A DNA stretch of 34,024 nt from Bacilli bacterium (GTDB lineage: Bacteria > Bacillota_I > Bacilli_A > RFN20 > CAG-826), in NCBI GenBank assembly GCA_017626815.1, contig JAGAHY010000161.1, positions 1-34,024 of the forward strand, given 5' to 3'. Both the position numbers and the translations under genes were made by a program. Shown in pieces: positions 17,401 through 24,355 of this stretch (positions within the stretch are counted from its first letter, which is position 1; every line of letters starts with the position of its first letter). The notes under the pieces are model-generated. The model was not told the origin of the DNA, made no database searches, and worked only from the letters and a program-made list of their open reading frames with translations.

Positions 17401-18641
17401 CCGTTGCCGATTTGGCCGCTTTGGTGAAGAGCCATGGCGAGCAAAAAGGGCCCGCTACCGTCGTGGAGGACGTTAAAGTCACGGAAGGAGTCGAACATAA
17501 CGTCATCGAAGAAGTCGACGACATCAAGGCTGAATTCCACCCGCGTTGCGTTCTCCTTTCCGGCGCCACGGGCTTCTTAGGCACCCATATCTTCCGCGAA
17601 CTCCTCCAAAGCAGTGATTGTCAGATCGTGGCTCTTGTCCGTGGCGGCAGGGGACTTGATGCCAAAGACCGTCTCGACACCTTACTCGCATACTATTTCG
17701 GCGATATCTTCGAAGAGGAAGTGGCGAAGCGTGTGCGTTTCGTCGAATCCGACGTCACCGCGACCGACCTATTGGACAAACTCGCGGACATCGATTTCGA
17801 TCTCATCATCAACTGCGCGGCCGTCGTCAAACATTTCAGCAACGACGACTCCATCGAACGCGTCAACCTCGGCGGCGCTAAGAACCTCATCGAGGTCGCT
17901 CTCGCCCATAAAGCCAGACTCGTTCAGATTTCCACCTTGTCCGTCGCTGGCGAGAACGTTAACGGAGCTTTCCCCTCCACCAAGCGTATCCACGAAAACG
18001 AAATCTTCTTTGGGCAAGATATCTCCAACAAATACATCCATTCTAAAATCAAAGCCGAAGAGGCCCTCATTGACGCGGTCAATAACCGTGGCTTGGATGG
18101 CAAGGTCATCCGTGTTGGCAACCTCATGGGACGTGAACGCGATGGCGAATTCCAGGTCAACTCCGGAACCAACAGCTTCATGAATTCTCTCCGTGCCTAT
18201 GTCCAACTTGGATGCTTCCCCGTCTCCATGGCCGACATCACCATCGACTTCTCGCCCATTGACGTGGTCGCGAAGACGGTCTTGTTGCTCTCCTCCACGC
18301 CGAGCAAATTCACGCTTTTCCATAGCGCCAATAGCCACGAAGTTGAATACGGTGACGTCCTCGCCGCGCTGAACGGATATGGCTATAAGGTCGACATTGT
18401 GCCCGACGATGTCTTCCAGAAACGCCTTGCGGAGCTCATGCAGGACGAAGAGAAAAATATGGCGGTTTCGTCGTTGATTTCTTACGATTCTTCCTCTGGC
18501 GAAAGCCGTGCCTTCATCCTCTCGGATAATAGTTTTTCGGTCAAAGCGCTTTATCGCTTAGGATTCAAGTGGCCGATTACCGATAAACGTTATCTCGAGC
18601 GCTCCATCGAATCGCTGGCTACGCTTGGCTTCTTCGATTAG
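11442..18641 (+). CDS. Two-module NRPS with terminal thioester reductase (C-A-T-C-A-T-R)
   Basis: 2399 residues. C1: HHMLMDG (119-125). A1: TSGSTGKPKG (573-582), NGYGPTE (702-708), YTGD, GRKDGQVKIRGFR and a final Lys motif NSKVNKRALP (about 895). T1: AGLTS with the phosphopantetheine Ser951. C2: HHIASDG (1118-1124). A2: TSGSTGKPKG (from 1573), NGYGPTE (1716-1722), GRKDNQVKLRGLR and NGKVDKKALP. T2: GGTS with Ser1960. R: NAD(P)-binding GATGFLG (2041-2047) and YIHSK with Tyr2198 and Lys2202. All catalytic motifs are intact. The R domain releases the chain as an aldehyde (or alcohol). The initial C domain suggests N-acylation of the first amino acid. GGAG precedes the ATG. The MATE gene follows after 8 bases. 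Confidence 0.95.
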   Translation: MKRVQATQEVLGIYLSCLQPTTAYNLPTLIPVGNRDEEAVKRALQVIVDAHPHLHATFEMQDGVLYECEGEGEIVYDSLETKSLDKQALIQPFTLLGAPLYRFRFIKTPEGNYLFSDFHHMLMDGFSLTLFYKEFAEALEGKKADKETHTAYDVAEAQLASRAEDAFDEEKKFYEDTFGGVDVESLPTQDKDDGQVAYARFDMDLVEWDDEEVSAFIKKQGIRRSSFFLSASALTLGLYSFSDEACFAFVDNGRDVDAKRCYGMFVRTLPFYVNHMDEGGIATFVRGVDTLRNDVIARRRYSFLDLANSSSFHPEILISYQGNYYYRTKLDGKEVDVELLPVKDGKEKITLEIFRRDGRFFVRAEYRSDLYEEDSIRHLVSSLDHLGKELQIKDKLENIAPAGEKDLALLDSFNDTDLSGYDFSRDFVDDIRDAIVAHPERLAVVCGDKSITFAELGDLSDRIADDLLARKLPKQSVVSILVGRDIAMGYAPVGVLKAGLAYQPLDPSYPDERLSFMMEDASAKLLICQRGLETRIPSYKGPILFLDEVPNLPKLGLPQPKAEPHDLYIMLYTSGSTGKPKGVQLERHNISAFVQWQRKALDIHDGEPFFAYASFGFDANMYDLYGALTNGNTLYVIPEEMRLDLPRLNKYLEEHNVRHGLMTTQVGRQFAESEDNHSLKTLVVGGEKLVPVEPPKSFELINGYGPTECTIIITEHKVDRLYYRVPIGKALPITHTFILDKKMRRLPYGVPGFLYASGHQVGRGYLNRPEENKKAFLTNPFEDGDFAKFYYTGDVVRYLKDGALDFIGRKDGQVKIRGFRIETSEVERVIREYPGIKDATVQAFPAPSGGMFIAGYVVADTTLDLDDIKRFIGERKPPYMVPEAMMQLDVIPLNQNSKVNKRALPIPTRQAGEIVAPENPREEAILAVVKEILGYEEVGVTTDVFDAGLTSIASIRFMGLLASRCDLEISMEELRANATVRQLAKLNQKEEEEEIIDPKACYPLTKTQQGIFVEMMAHPNSTIYNIPLLYKLDKAIDLDALEKAVKEVIDAHPGLKAHLQHEGSDVVFAPSDAKAVVERVKGEPGTPFALTPYDLFAGPLYQARIYEGKENYLFLDTHHIASDGSSLALMMEQIATLLEGKTIEPERRSPAAIALMEAKRSTEEELAKQRAHYASFLTGVDNSSLPHKDYDLPMTSKPLVSTFPLALDVKKVAQYFQKNGINPNGFFNAVFAYTLAVWNGNEDALFTSIYSGRDQASTLSTVTMLVKTLPVYALATPDKKRLSFVKEISAQINKSEANTLYSFAEASHDFGVKADIMFAYQGDGFLPDHFGAHPIELLPLGGDEAKASFSVDCLLKPEGYLLNFEVPENLYRLETLTGFGKLFGLIAKGMLEEGALGDIPLVDEDDEKEMDVYNQTEESLAFPLYLGYLAREVAAHPQKKIIVGIDETITYQEFDERTNQIANTLIDLGVKADDKVVTLTKRIANAFVAREGVLKSGAAFLPIDPAYPDDRISYIIEDAEAKFVLTTKDIYEKKKGSYPNVTFLLIEDILKNGSKNPVNIEISPSSLAYCIYTSGSTGKPKGVMIEHHSLANLVDLNPHNYVAKEYNENASVTVALASLSFDLSIQEEFIPFASGMTTVMASEDEILNPVDLAKRMKENGVDILTTTPSYVNNVLDIEAVMDAFRNLKAIDLGAEAIPAALIKKMKDRGMKARAYNGYGPTEATVTCTMDEIVSPRITIGFPDANVKTYIIDNKLRRLPLGATGELLIGGEGVARGYIHRDDLNKEKFIHFDGVYAYRSGDLARLNYDGRIEFFGRKDNQVKLRGLRVELDEIENNMATFPGISRAVVLVKETAEEGQFLVGYYLSKDEVATADLKAHLAKSLTPYMIPKVFVHLESIPMTQNGKVDKKALPEPKVQRETAKVRLPRNEIQQQIYDIFAHVLGVSSLSIDDDFFDLGGTSLSASKVAMLAMEKKLPISYGDIFDSPTVADLAALVKSHGEQKGPATVVEDVKVTEGVEHNVIEEVDDIKAEFHPRCVLLSGATGFLGTHIFRELLQSSDCQIVALVRGGRGLDAKDRLDTLLAYYFGDIFEEEVAKRVRFVESDVTATDLLDKLADIDFDLIINCAAVVKHFSNDDSIERVNLGGAKNLIEVALAHKARLVQISTLSVAGENVNGAFPSTKRIHENEIFFGQDISNKYIHSKIKAEEALIDAVNNRGLDGKVIRVGNLMGRERDGEFQVNSGTNSFMNSLRAYVQLGCFPVSMADITIDFSPIDVVAKTVLLLSSTPSKFTLFHSANSHEVEYGDVLAALNGYGYKVDIVPDDVFQKRLAELMQDEEKNMAVSSLISYDSSSGESRAFILSDNSFSVKALYRLGFKWPITDKRYLERSIESLATLGFFD

Positions 18642-18649
18642 GAGGTAAC

Positions 18650-20446
18650 ATGAATACCACTTATCGTCGTAATGACAAAATCATCCGCCGCAAATTCTAT
18701 CAATACCTCATTCCCACGGTGTTGATGGTTTTGGCGATGCAGTTTGGTTCGTTAGCAGACGCTATCGTCATCGGCAACTTCCTTGGCGATAGCGCCCTCA
18801 GCGCGGCGTCTTTGGCGTTGCCTGTGGTCTTCCTTGTCGAAATCCCGGGTATGATGGTCGGCGTCGGTGCGAGTATCGTCGCCGCGAATTACATTGGAAA
18901 ACGTCTGGTGAAAGAGGCCTCGAAGACCTTTAAACTGGCCATGTTCTTGTCCTTTGTCGCCTCGCTTATTTTCATCCCCATCGGAGCCTTGGCCGGAGAT
19001 GCTGTCTCGAAACTATTCGCGGGTTCCTTCCAAGAATTGGCTCCGATGATTAGCCAATACATCCAAGTCTATGCCTATCAGGCACCGATTTTGGGCATTG
19101 GCATCACACTCGCCTATTTCTTGCCTTCGGACAACCATCCTCAACTTGGGGCGGCCTTCTTTATCATCGCCAACGTGGTCCACGTCGGTACGGAAATCCT
19201 TTTCTGTATCTTCCTTGATCCTTCGGTGGCGATGTGGGGCGTCGCCGCATCCACGGGCATCGGCATGCTCGCGGGTATGCTCGTCCTTATTCCTTATATT
19301 AAGTCCAAGCGTAGGGTCGTCAATTTGAAGACTCCATTCAAAGGCTCCTTTAAATTGACCTCTGAATTATTGAAAGCAGGCTCCTCCACGGGGGCGTTGA
19401 CGTTGCTGTCTTTCGTCTATTATCTCGTGTTGAATATCGCCGCCACCTCTTATCTTCAGGGGATGGAAATGCCTCTATACGCGATGTTGACGAATTTCTC
19501 TTTCGTCATCGATATCTTCGTCATCGGCGTCCTTCAGATCATGCCTTCGGTTGTCTCCTCACTTTTTGGGGAGAAGGACTATTTCGGCATCCGTTCGATC
19601 TGCCGCCGAGTGCTCCTCATCTCCATGGGCATCACTTTGGTCCTCACCATTATTTCCATGGCGTTCCCCGAACTCTTCTTCTCGATGTTCGGCGTCGACT
19701 TAGCGACCATCCGCGATGGCATGTCCATCGACCCATTGATGGTCGTGCGCATCTATTGTCTCTCCTTCTTGGTTTACACCGCCAACAAGTACGTGGTCTA
19801 TTACTATCCTTCTATCTTCGTCAATGGCCCCGCTGTGTTGTCTAACGTCTTCCGCATGGGCTTAATCGGCCCGGTCACCATCTTCTTCTTGATGATGGCT
19901 TTAGGAGTCAATGGCTTCTCTTATGGCGTCATTATCATGGAGGCTGGCGCCTTGCTGCTGGTCATCCTCTTCATCTTGATTATGAAGAAACTCGGCCGTT
20001 ATTCGGGCAAGGGTTTGCTCTTGCTTCCCGCGAATGAAACTAGCGGTGTCCAGATTGATTTATCGATTCCTGCGAAGACGGACGAAGTTTCCAAAATCGT
20101 TGAGGAATTGCAGCGATATGCTTATGAAATCAGTCAAAACGAAACCGCTTCTGCGATGCTTGCTTTAGCGAGTGAAGAGATTATCACCAACACCATTTCC
20201 TATGGTTATAAGCATCATGGTCCCTCCCGTTACATCGATGTCAACATCACCAAAACGGAGGAGGGCTTATTGGTCCGCATCCGCGACGACGGCATTGCAT
20301 TTGACCCGACGGAATATCAACCCGGTGACGAGGAAGAGATGAAATTCCATGGCATCGAGGTCATCCGCAAGGTCGCGAAAGATTTCAAATATCTACGCGT
20401 GTTGAACACCAACAACACGATCATGGAGATCTCCCTCCAACAATAA
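18650..20446 (+). CDS. MATE-family exporter fused to an RsbW-like ATPase domain
   Basis: 598 residues. Residues 1 to about 450 form a twelve-span MATE transporter (QFGSLADAIVIGNFLGDSAL near the start, which is typical), driven by Na+ or H+. After a short linker, residues about 470-598 are a HATPase_c_2 domain like RsbW. The N-box is ASEEIITNTISYGY (Glu509, Glu510, Asn514) and the G1 box DDGIAFDP (Asp546/547, Gly548). The G2 box is degenerate: FHGIEVI (Gly568) in place of GGLGI. The domain should face the cytoplasm; it may bind but not turn over ATP. AGGAGG overlaps the end of the NRPS gene, so translation is coupled. The obvious cargo is the NRPS product. It ends the operon at a terminator. 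Confidence 0.9.
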   Translation: MNTTYRRNDKIIRRKFYQYLIPTVLMVLAMQFGSLADAIVIGNFLGDSALSAASLALPVVFLVEIPGMMVGVGASIVAANYIGKRLVKEASKTFKLAMFLSFVASLIFIPIGALAGDAVSKLFAGSFQELAPMISQYIQVYAYQAPILGIGITLAYFLPSDNHPQLGAAFFIIANVVHVGTEILFCIFLDPSVAMWGVAASTGIGMLAGMLVLIPYIKSKRRVVNLKTPFKGSFKLTSELLKAGSSTGALTLLSFVYYLVLNIAATSYLQGMEMPLYAMLTNFSFVIDIFVIGVLQIMPSVVSSLFGEKDYFGIRSICRRVLLISMGITLVLTIISMAFPELFFSMFGVDLATIRDGMSIDPLMVVRIYCLSFLVYTANKYVVYYYPSIFVNGPAVLSNVFRMGLIGPVTIFFLMMALGVNGFSYGVIIMEAGALLLVILFILIMKKLGRYSGKGLLLLPANETSGVQIDLSIPAKTDEVSKIVEELQRYAYEISQNETASAMLALASEEIITNTISYGYKHHGPSRYIDVNITKTEEGLLVRIRDDGIAFDPTEYQPGDEEEMKFHGIEVIRKVAKDFKYLRVLNTNNTIMEISLQQ

Positions 20447-20458
20447 GAAACGAGAATT

Positions 20459-20496
20459 CCCCTGGGCCTCATCTTGATGGCTCGGGGTTTTTATTT
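20459..20496 (+). terminator. Rho-independent terminator after the NRPS-MATE operon
   Basis: CCCC-T-GGGCC and GGCTCGGGG pair over 9 bp with one bulged T and one G-U pair, around a 10-base loop, followed by TTTTTATTT. It begins 13 bases after the MATE stop codon. Confidence 0.88.
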
Positions 20497-20780
20497 GGGC
20501 TGATTTGCCGTGGCGTGATAACGAAGGAATCGGAAAGGCATGTATCTGCGTTGCTGGTGAAGGTATGCGGTATTCCTGGGGGATGTTATTGGTTTGCGAA
20601 ACTATCATCAGGTGGCCGTTTTTATATCAAAGGCTATTTTCTTGATTGACCGCTAAACCAGCGGGAATGGGAAGTCGCTTTTCGTTGCATTGACCAATAA
20701 ATTTAGAACCAAGAGCGGCTTTATAGAGTCCCCTTTCAATGAACGTTCAGAAGGGCGAGGGGCTTGCCGAATAATCTAGA
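20497..20780. other. Gene-free stretch before the radical SAM relic
   Basis: No reading frame here has recognisable similarity, and no RNA gene or clear promoter is visible. It separates the NRPS terminator from a decayed radical SAM gene and may be the former promoter region of that gene. Confidence 0.4.
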
Positions 20781-21315
20781 CTTAGAGAATACAACAACCG
20801 TTATTTCACGAAGGTGAGCCTCATGATTAATTACAATTGTCGTCATTGCATTAGCACTAAGGACAATGCCCCAATTAAAAGCGGATAATCTTTTGATGAA
20901 CTCGTGAACCTTCTCGACCAATGCGATGAAGTTGGGGAACGACCTTTCGCCATCACGGGTGGCGAAAGGAGGTTCCCTGTCATTTCCTTGATATTCATTG
21001 AGAGATCTTCAGTCGCGGGAGAATCATGCATATTTCAAACATGTAGGTGAATCCACTCAGGCATATGCCTACCGGAACTCAAACTGTTCGATATGCCCCT
21101 TCTTCAACGCATGCGCAGGAGGGTGCCTTGCGTTAGGGTTTGTCCCTCTGATGACGCTCATGACTATTACCGTGAGCTTCTCAAAATCCCTTTTCTTCAA
21201 AGACAGATGCTGCGACAAAACTGTCAATTTATTCAAGGATTACAGCCTCATGAAACCCATTACTTTTCTTGAAAATAGAGCCTGTTACATTCAAACGCGA
21301 GGCTTAAAAGATTAA
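20781..21315 (+). pseudogene. Decayed radical SAM/SPASM enzyme
   Basis: Three coding-like pieces line up with one radical SAM protein. The first frame gives KVSLMINYNCRHCIST, matching the CxxxCxxC region but with Ile where the first cluster Cys belongs. It is interrupted by TAA at 20886-20888 and resumes as SFDELVNLLDQCDEV to the second motif ITGGE. The frame then diverges and much of the barrel is missing. From about 20998 a second frame gives NCSICPFFNACAGGC, a SPASM-type auxiliary cluster motif. A further shift near 21145 would continue as DDAHDYYRELLKIPFLQRQ. Stop, frameshift, deletion and lost Cys together mean it is not functional. SPASM proteins often mature peptides; its former substrate is unknown. 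Confidence 0.75.
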
Positions 21316-21484
21316 GGCTAATACTTCAATTAATTCAATACGATATTCCATCAGGGCACATAAACAGAGGCCTTTTTTCGATGAAGAACACGAGATAAGT
21401 TACCGAAAAGAAGTCAACGGTGAAACGGAAACAGCAAAACTACTGAAACAAAAACGATATACGATAATAGAATTTTTAAGCTAA
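21308..21484 (+). pseudogene. Short coding-like relic, no recognised family
   Basis: An open frame of 58 codons without a start codon has protein-like composition, ending RPFFDEEHEISYRKEVNGET and then AKLLKQKRYTIIEFLS before a stop. It begins inside the end of the radical SAM relic in another frame. It could be the remnant of a neighbouring small gene, or chance. I do not recognise it. Confidence 0.25.
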
Positions 21485-23032
21485 AAGTTGCTTTGCTTTA
21501 TGTTGCCTATTAATGGCTTGTCCCAATCAGGACTGGGGGTGGTGCTTGGGAAACGGTGTTGTTGTCTCCCAAACAGAGTGAATGGCATCCAAGGTTTGCT
21601 GAAAGATTCAGAAGAACGAAAAAAGAGACGACTGCTAGCTCTATTATGGAACAGTACGAAACCTGCCTAGTTTAGCGGTGACTATCGAGACGGTTCTTCT
21701 TGGGCGTCTATTCGAATGATAATGGGCATTTAGATTGAACTGGGTATAATCGACACCTCTTAACGCGAACAGAACCGGAAATCATAAGAGGATATTTTGA
21801 CAAAAGTTCTAAATATATTAGGAAGCGAAAAATTGCTTTCATATACTCTCTAACGCTGGACTTTACCTTTACAAAAAATAGCATTTGAGACTAGTTAATT
21901 TTTCTGTAGGATCGTAGATAAGGATTAGCGGAAAAACATCCTTCTCGTAAACTGATTGATGTGCCTGATATGTCGCTGTTCTTAACCCCGCGTTTTTGTT
22001 ATAGACGTCGTCCCATGGCGCATTGCTCTTTTAACAAGTGAGATGGTGCCTCTAGGCAAGATGTAGGACATATCATTCTTTAACAGGGCAGCCATCTATA
22101 GTTATATCAAACGGTAGAAAATATGATTTTTTTAATTGACATATTTTCATTTTCTATAATCAATGACTATATAAACGGATATAAGATGACTACAAATTCT
22201 GTAATAGACAAATGACTATTGGCACGGCAATAGATTTAGTTGTTCTTTAAAAAGGCACCATATTTTTTAAATGACACATTCTGAATGCCATTCTTATGGC
22301 GCATTTGCCGCTCAAAGTTACGTCCTAGTTTTCCATGAATATGAGATATATCCTGGATTTAGATAACGTGGGCTTTTACGTGGTTTTTGAGAGTCAAGAG
22401 CATTATCGGTATGCGCCGCTCCATAGTTTGATTTTGATAAACCTTGTGATTATAAAAAAGAGCATCCTATTTACTGATTAATAGGCCTAGTAGTAGGGCA
22501 TTTTGATGCAATAAACTGTAGTAAAGAGAATTATAGTGGTGGCGTGTAATGCTGATTATTCGATGAAGTAAAATTTAGTAAACTCAATATTTGCCATCTA
22601 TTTGGCACACCGTGATCTATTCTTATTACTTCAGAGATAAGACTGGCTTGTAATAACGATTTCTGGAACTTGCCCATTCCAAATACGCGGTATAAAACAG
22701 TGCTCAAGATTTATTGGCGCTATGTTTCTCCAGACTGTTAAAGTTGATGAAATAGGTTCCGTTAACGATTAAACTAAAACTGGATTGCTATGCTGGAATC
22801 AATTTCTATTATTGACAAAACAAAGATTAAATTATTTGCTTCATTATATGCCAAATAACAGGTTTCTTATGCGAGTCTGATCTTAAAATTTACAATGTAG
22901 AATGAAAGGCTGCTAATCGCCCATGCAGGCTTTCAAGAATAGTTTATTCCCATAACTTGACAAATACGTGACAAATATTTCGCTGCGTTTTTGGCAGTCT
23001 TTTCTTTTGCTGCCATCTAGTAAAATCTATAT
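21485..23032. other. AT-rich gene-free stretch
   Basis: About 1.5 kb without a credible gene, clearly richer in A and T than the flanking operons. Short open frames (for example 21488-21670) lack ribosome binding sites and recognisable motifs. No tRNA, rRNA, CRISPR or insertion-sequence ends were seen. Together with the relics on either side it looks like decaying DNA. Confidence 0.5.
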
Positions 23033-23161
23033 ATGAGAAAAAAACACTTCGACGAAGAGGCGGTTGGTTTCACTCCTCTTTTGGCCATGGAGGAAGCATC
23101 CCGTTGTCTTCTTTGCCTTGACGCGCCTTGCAGCCAAAGCTGCTCTCCCGGAACCGATTGA
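23033..23161 (+). pseudogene. N-terminal fragment of a PreT/GltD-like iron-sulfur oxidoreductase
   Basis: The frame from the ATG at 23033 gives 42 residues: MRKKHFDEEAVGF, then MEEASRCLLCLDAPCSQSC and PGTD before TGA at 23159-23161. The CxxCxxxxCxxxC pattern after EASRCL is the N-terminal cluster motif of the FAD/Fe-S subunits of dihydropyrimidine dehydrogenase (PreT) and glutamate synthase small subunit (GltD). The following bases do not continue the family in any frame, so about nine tenths of the gene is absent. There is no Shine-Dalgarno. This is a truncated relic rather than a small gene. Confidence 0.6.
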
Positions 23162-23404
23162 CCTAAAAGCTGGATTTAAACTAGAAAATGCCCTCGGCTT
23201 TTTAAATCCGTCTTTAAACAATTGGTATGCTTGGCGGCGCTTCTTGTTGGCGATTGGGGAAATTTGATGAACAAGGTCATAATTTCAATACTTGTGCCGC
23301 AGAAATAAAGATAATACTCAAAGCCGTTGTGGTACCCTTATCTCATAATTCTTCTTCAATGTATTGTTAAGAAGCCATTCGGTTATCTAAAGGGGAAAGA
23401 AACC

Positions 23405-24004
23405 ATGCACCACGTACCTAACGATTTGCGCGCCAAGAAGTCAGTGGACTCCATCACGAAAGGATTGGAAAGCTGTCTTCAAGAGAAGCCTTTGGATCAA
23501 ATCAAAGTCAAAGATTTGTGTGAGAGATGCGGTGTGTCACGTGCTACTTTTTATCGCTTATTCGATTCGATAATTGACGTTTTTTCGTATGAATGCGATG
23601 CCATTCGAGACGCTACGATGGAAATAATCAGAAACAATTTCTTCCAGGACCAAACCGATATCGCCAGGCGCTGCGAGAAGCTTTGGGTTCGTCATGAAGT
23701 TCTGATGAAAGCTTTGGTGGATTTTAACCTTATCGGCGTACTGTATGATTCCCACATGAGGCATAAGGATGAGCTGAAGGAATTGTATTCCACTTATTAT
23801 GAAGACGAGACTCAGTTCCAATGCTTTGTGTCCCTTTTGGTTTCCTTTATCTATGTTGCCCTGACGGTATATTTCGCCCACGAAGGGAAGTTGGAGGACA
23901 ATGACGTTTTCTTAATGGTGTACAAACATACGAGCAAGATTCTCGAAACATGGAAGAAAGCGATGCCCAATACGGTCGAGAATAGCTCCTTGCCCGAAAA
24001 ATAA
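23405..24004 (+). CDS. TetR-family transcriptional regulator
   Basis: This 199-residue protein has an N-terminal helix-turn-helix of TetR type: SITKGLESCLQEKPLDQIKV, then KDLCERCGVSRATFYRLFDS (about 38-57), where GVSRATFYRLF is the recognition helix region. The remainder is helical, with a C-terminal hydrophobic helix FVSLLVSFIYVALTVYF (about 140-156) as in the dimerising ligand domain of the TetR_C subgroup. The ATG at 23405 is used because GGGGAAAG precedes it; an upstream TTG frame adds unrelated residues. No target gene follows. The nearest neighbours are a truncated oxidoreductase relic upstream and minus-strand genes downstream, so its regulon cannot be guessed. Confidence 0.83.
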   Translation: MHHVPNDLRAKKSVDSITKGLESCLQEKPLDQIKVKDLCERCGVSRATFYRLFDSIIDVFSYECDAIRDATMEIIRNNFFQDQTDIARRCEKLWVRHEVLMKALVDFNLIGVLYDSHMRHKDELKELYSTYYEDETQFQCFVSLLVSFIYVALTVYFAHEGKLEDNDVFLMVYKHTSKILETWKKAMPNTVENSSLPEK

Positions 24005-24101
24005 CCTCGGTTATTGCACGTAAGCGCGCGATAAAAAAGATAAAGAATAAGATAATTACCTAAAGATAAAGGTCCCCTATAGTAGAATTCCAAATTCCAT
24101 T

Positions 24102-24127
24102 GCCGCGATTATACGCGGCTCTCTTTT
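24102..24127 (+). terminator. Candidate terminator downstream of the TetR gene
   Basis: GCCGCG (24102-24107) and CGCGGC (24114-24119) form a 6-bp GC stem with an ATTATA loop, followed by TCTCTTTT. It lies about 100 bases after the TetR stop codon. Confidence 0.5.
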
Positions 24128-24307
24128 GGGCTTATACCGAGAAAGAAAACGGCATTCGTTTTCTCTGACACCGTATAGGATGAACCGTGGATTTAGTTCC
24201 GAAAATGGGCTTCGATGCGCTGACGCAACGTATCGGTATCAAATAGGGAACGATAGTCATACGTCTCTCCGACGAGGGTGAATATCTTTATGCAACGAAA
24301 GTAACGT
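24128..24307. other. Intergenic stretch with one further hairpin
   Basis: AGAAAACG and CGTTTTCT form an 8-bp inverted repeat around GCATT near 24142-24162. No gene is recognised between it and the terminator of the minus-strand gene. Confidence 0.3.
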
Positions 24308-24334
24308 AAAACCCCCACGAATTAGTCGTGGGGG
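24308..24334 (-). terminator. Terminator of the 874-residue minus-strand gene
   Basis: Read on the minus strand, CCCCCACGA and TCGTGGGGG form a perfect 9-bp stem with a 5-base loop, followed by TTTT. It lies 21 bases past the stop codon of the gene ending at 24356. Confidence 0.88.
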
Positions 24335-24355
24335 CTACATGAAGCAGAGGTGGGA

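Noticed and set aside
21488..21670. 60-codon open frame in AT-rich DNA
   Set aside because: No ribosome binding site, no motif; a different frame of the same bases looks equally protein-like, so neither is supported.
24088..24099. Two TTCCA pentamers as a fourth array
   Set aside because: Only two copies spaced by 7 bp, which is not a helical multiple.
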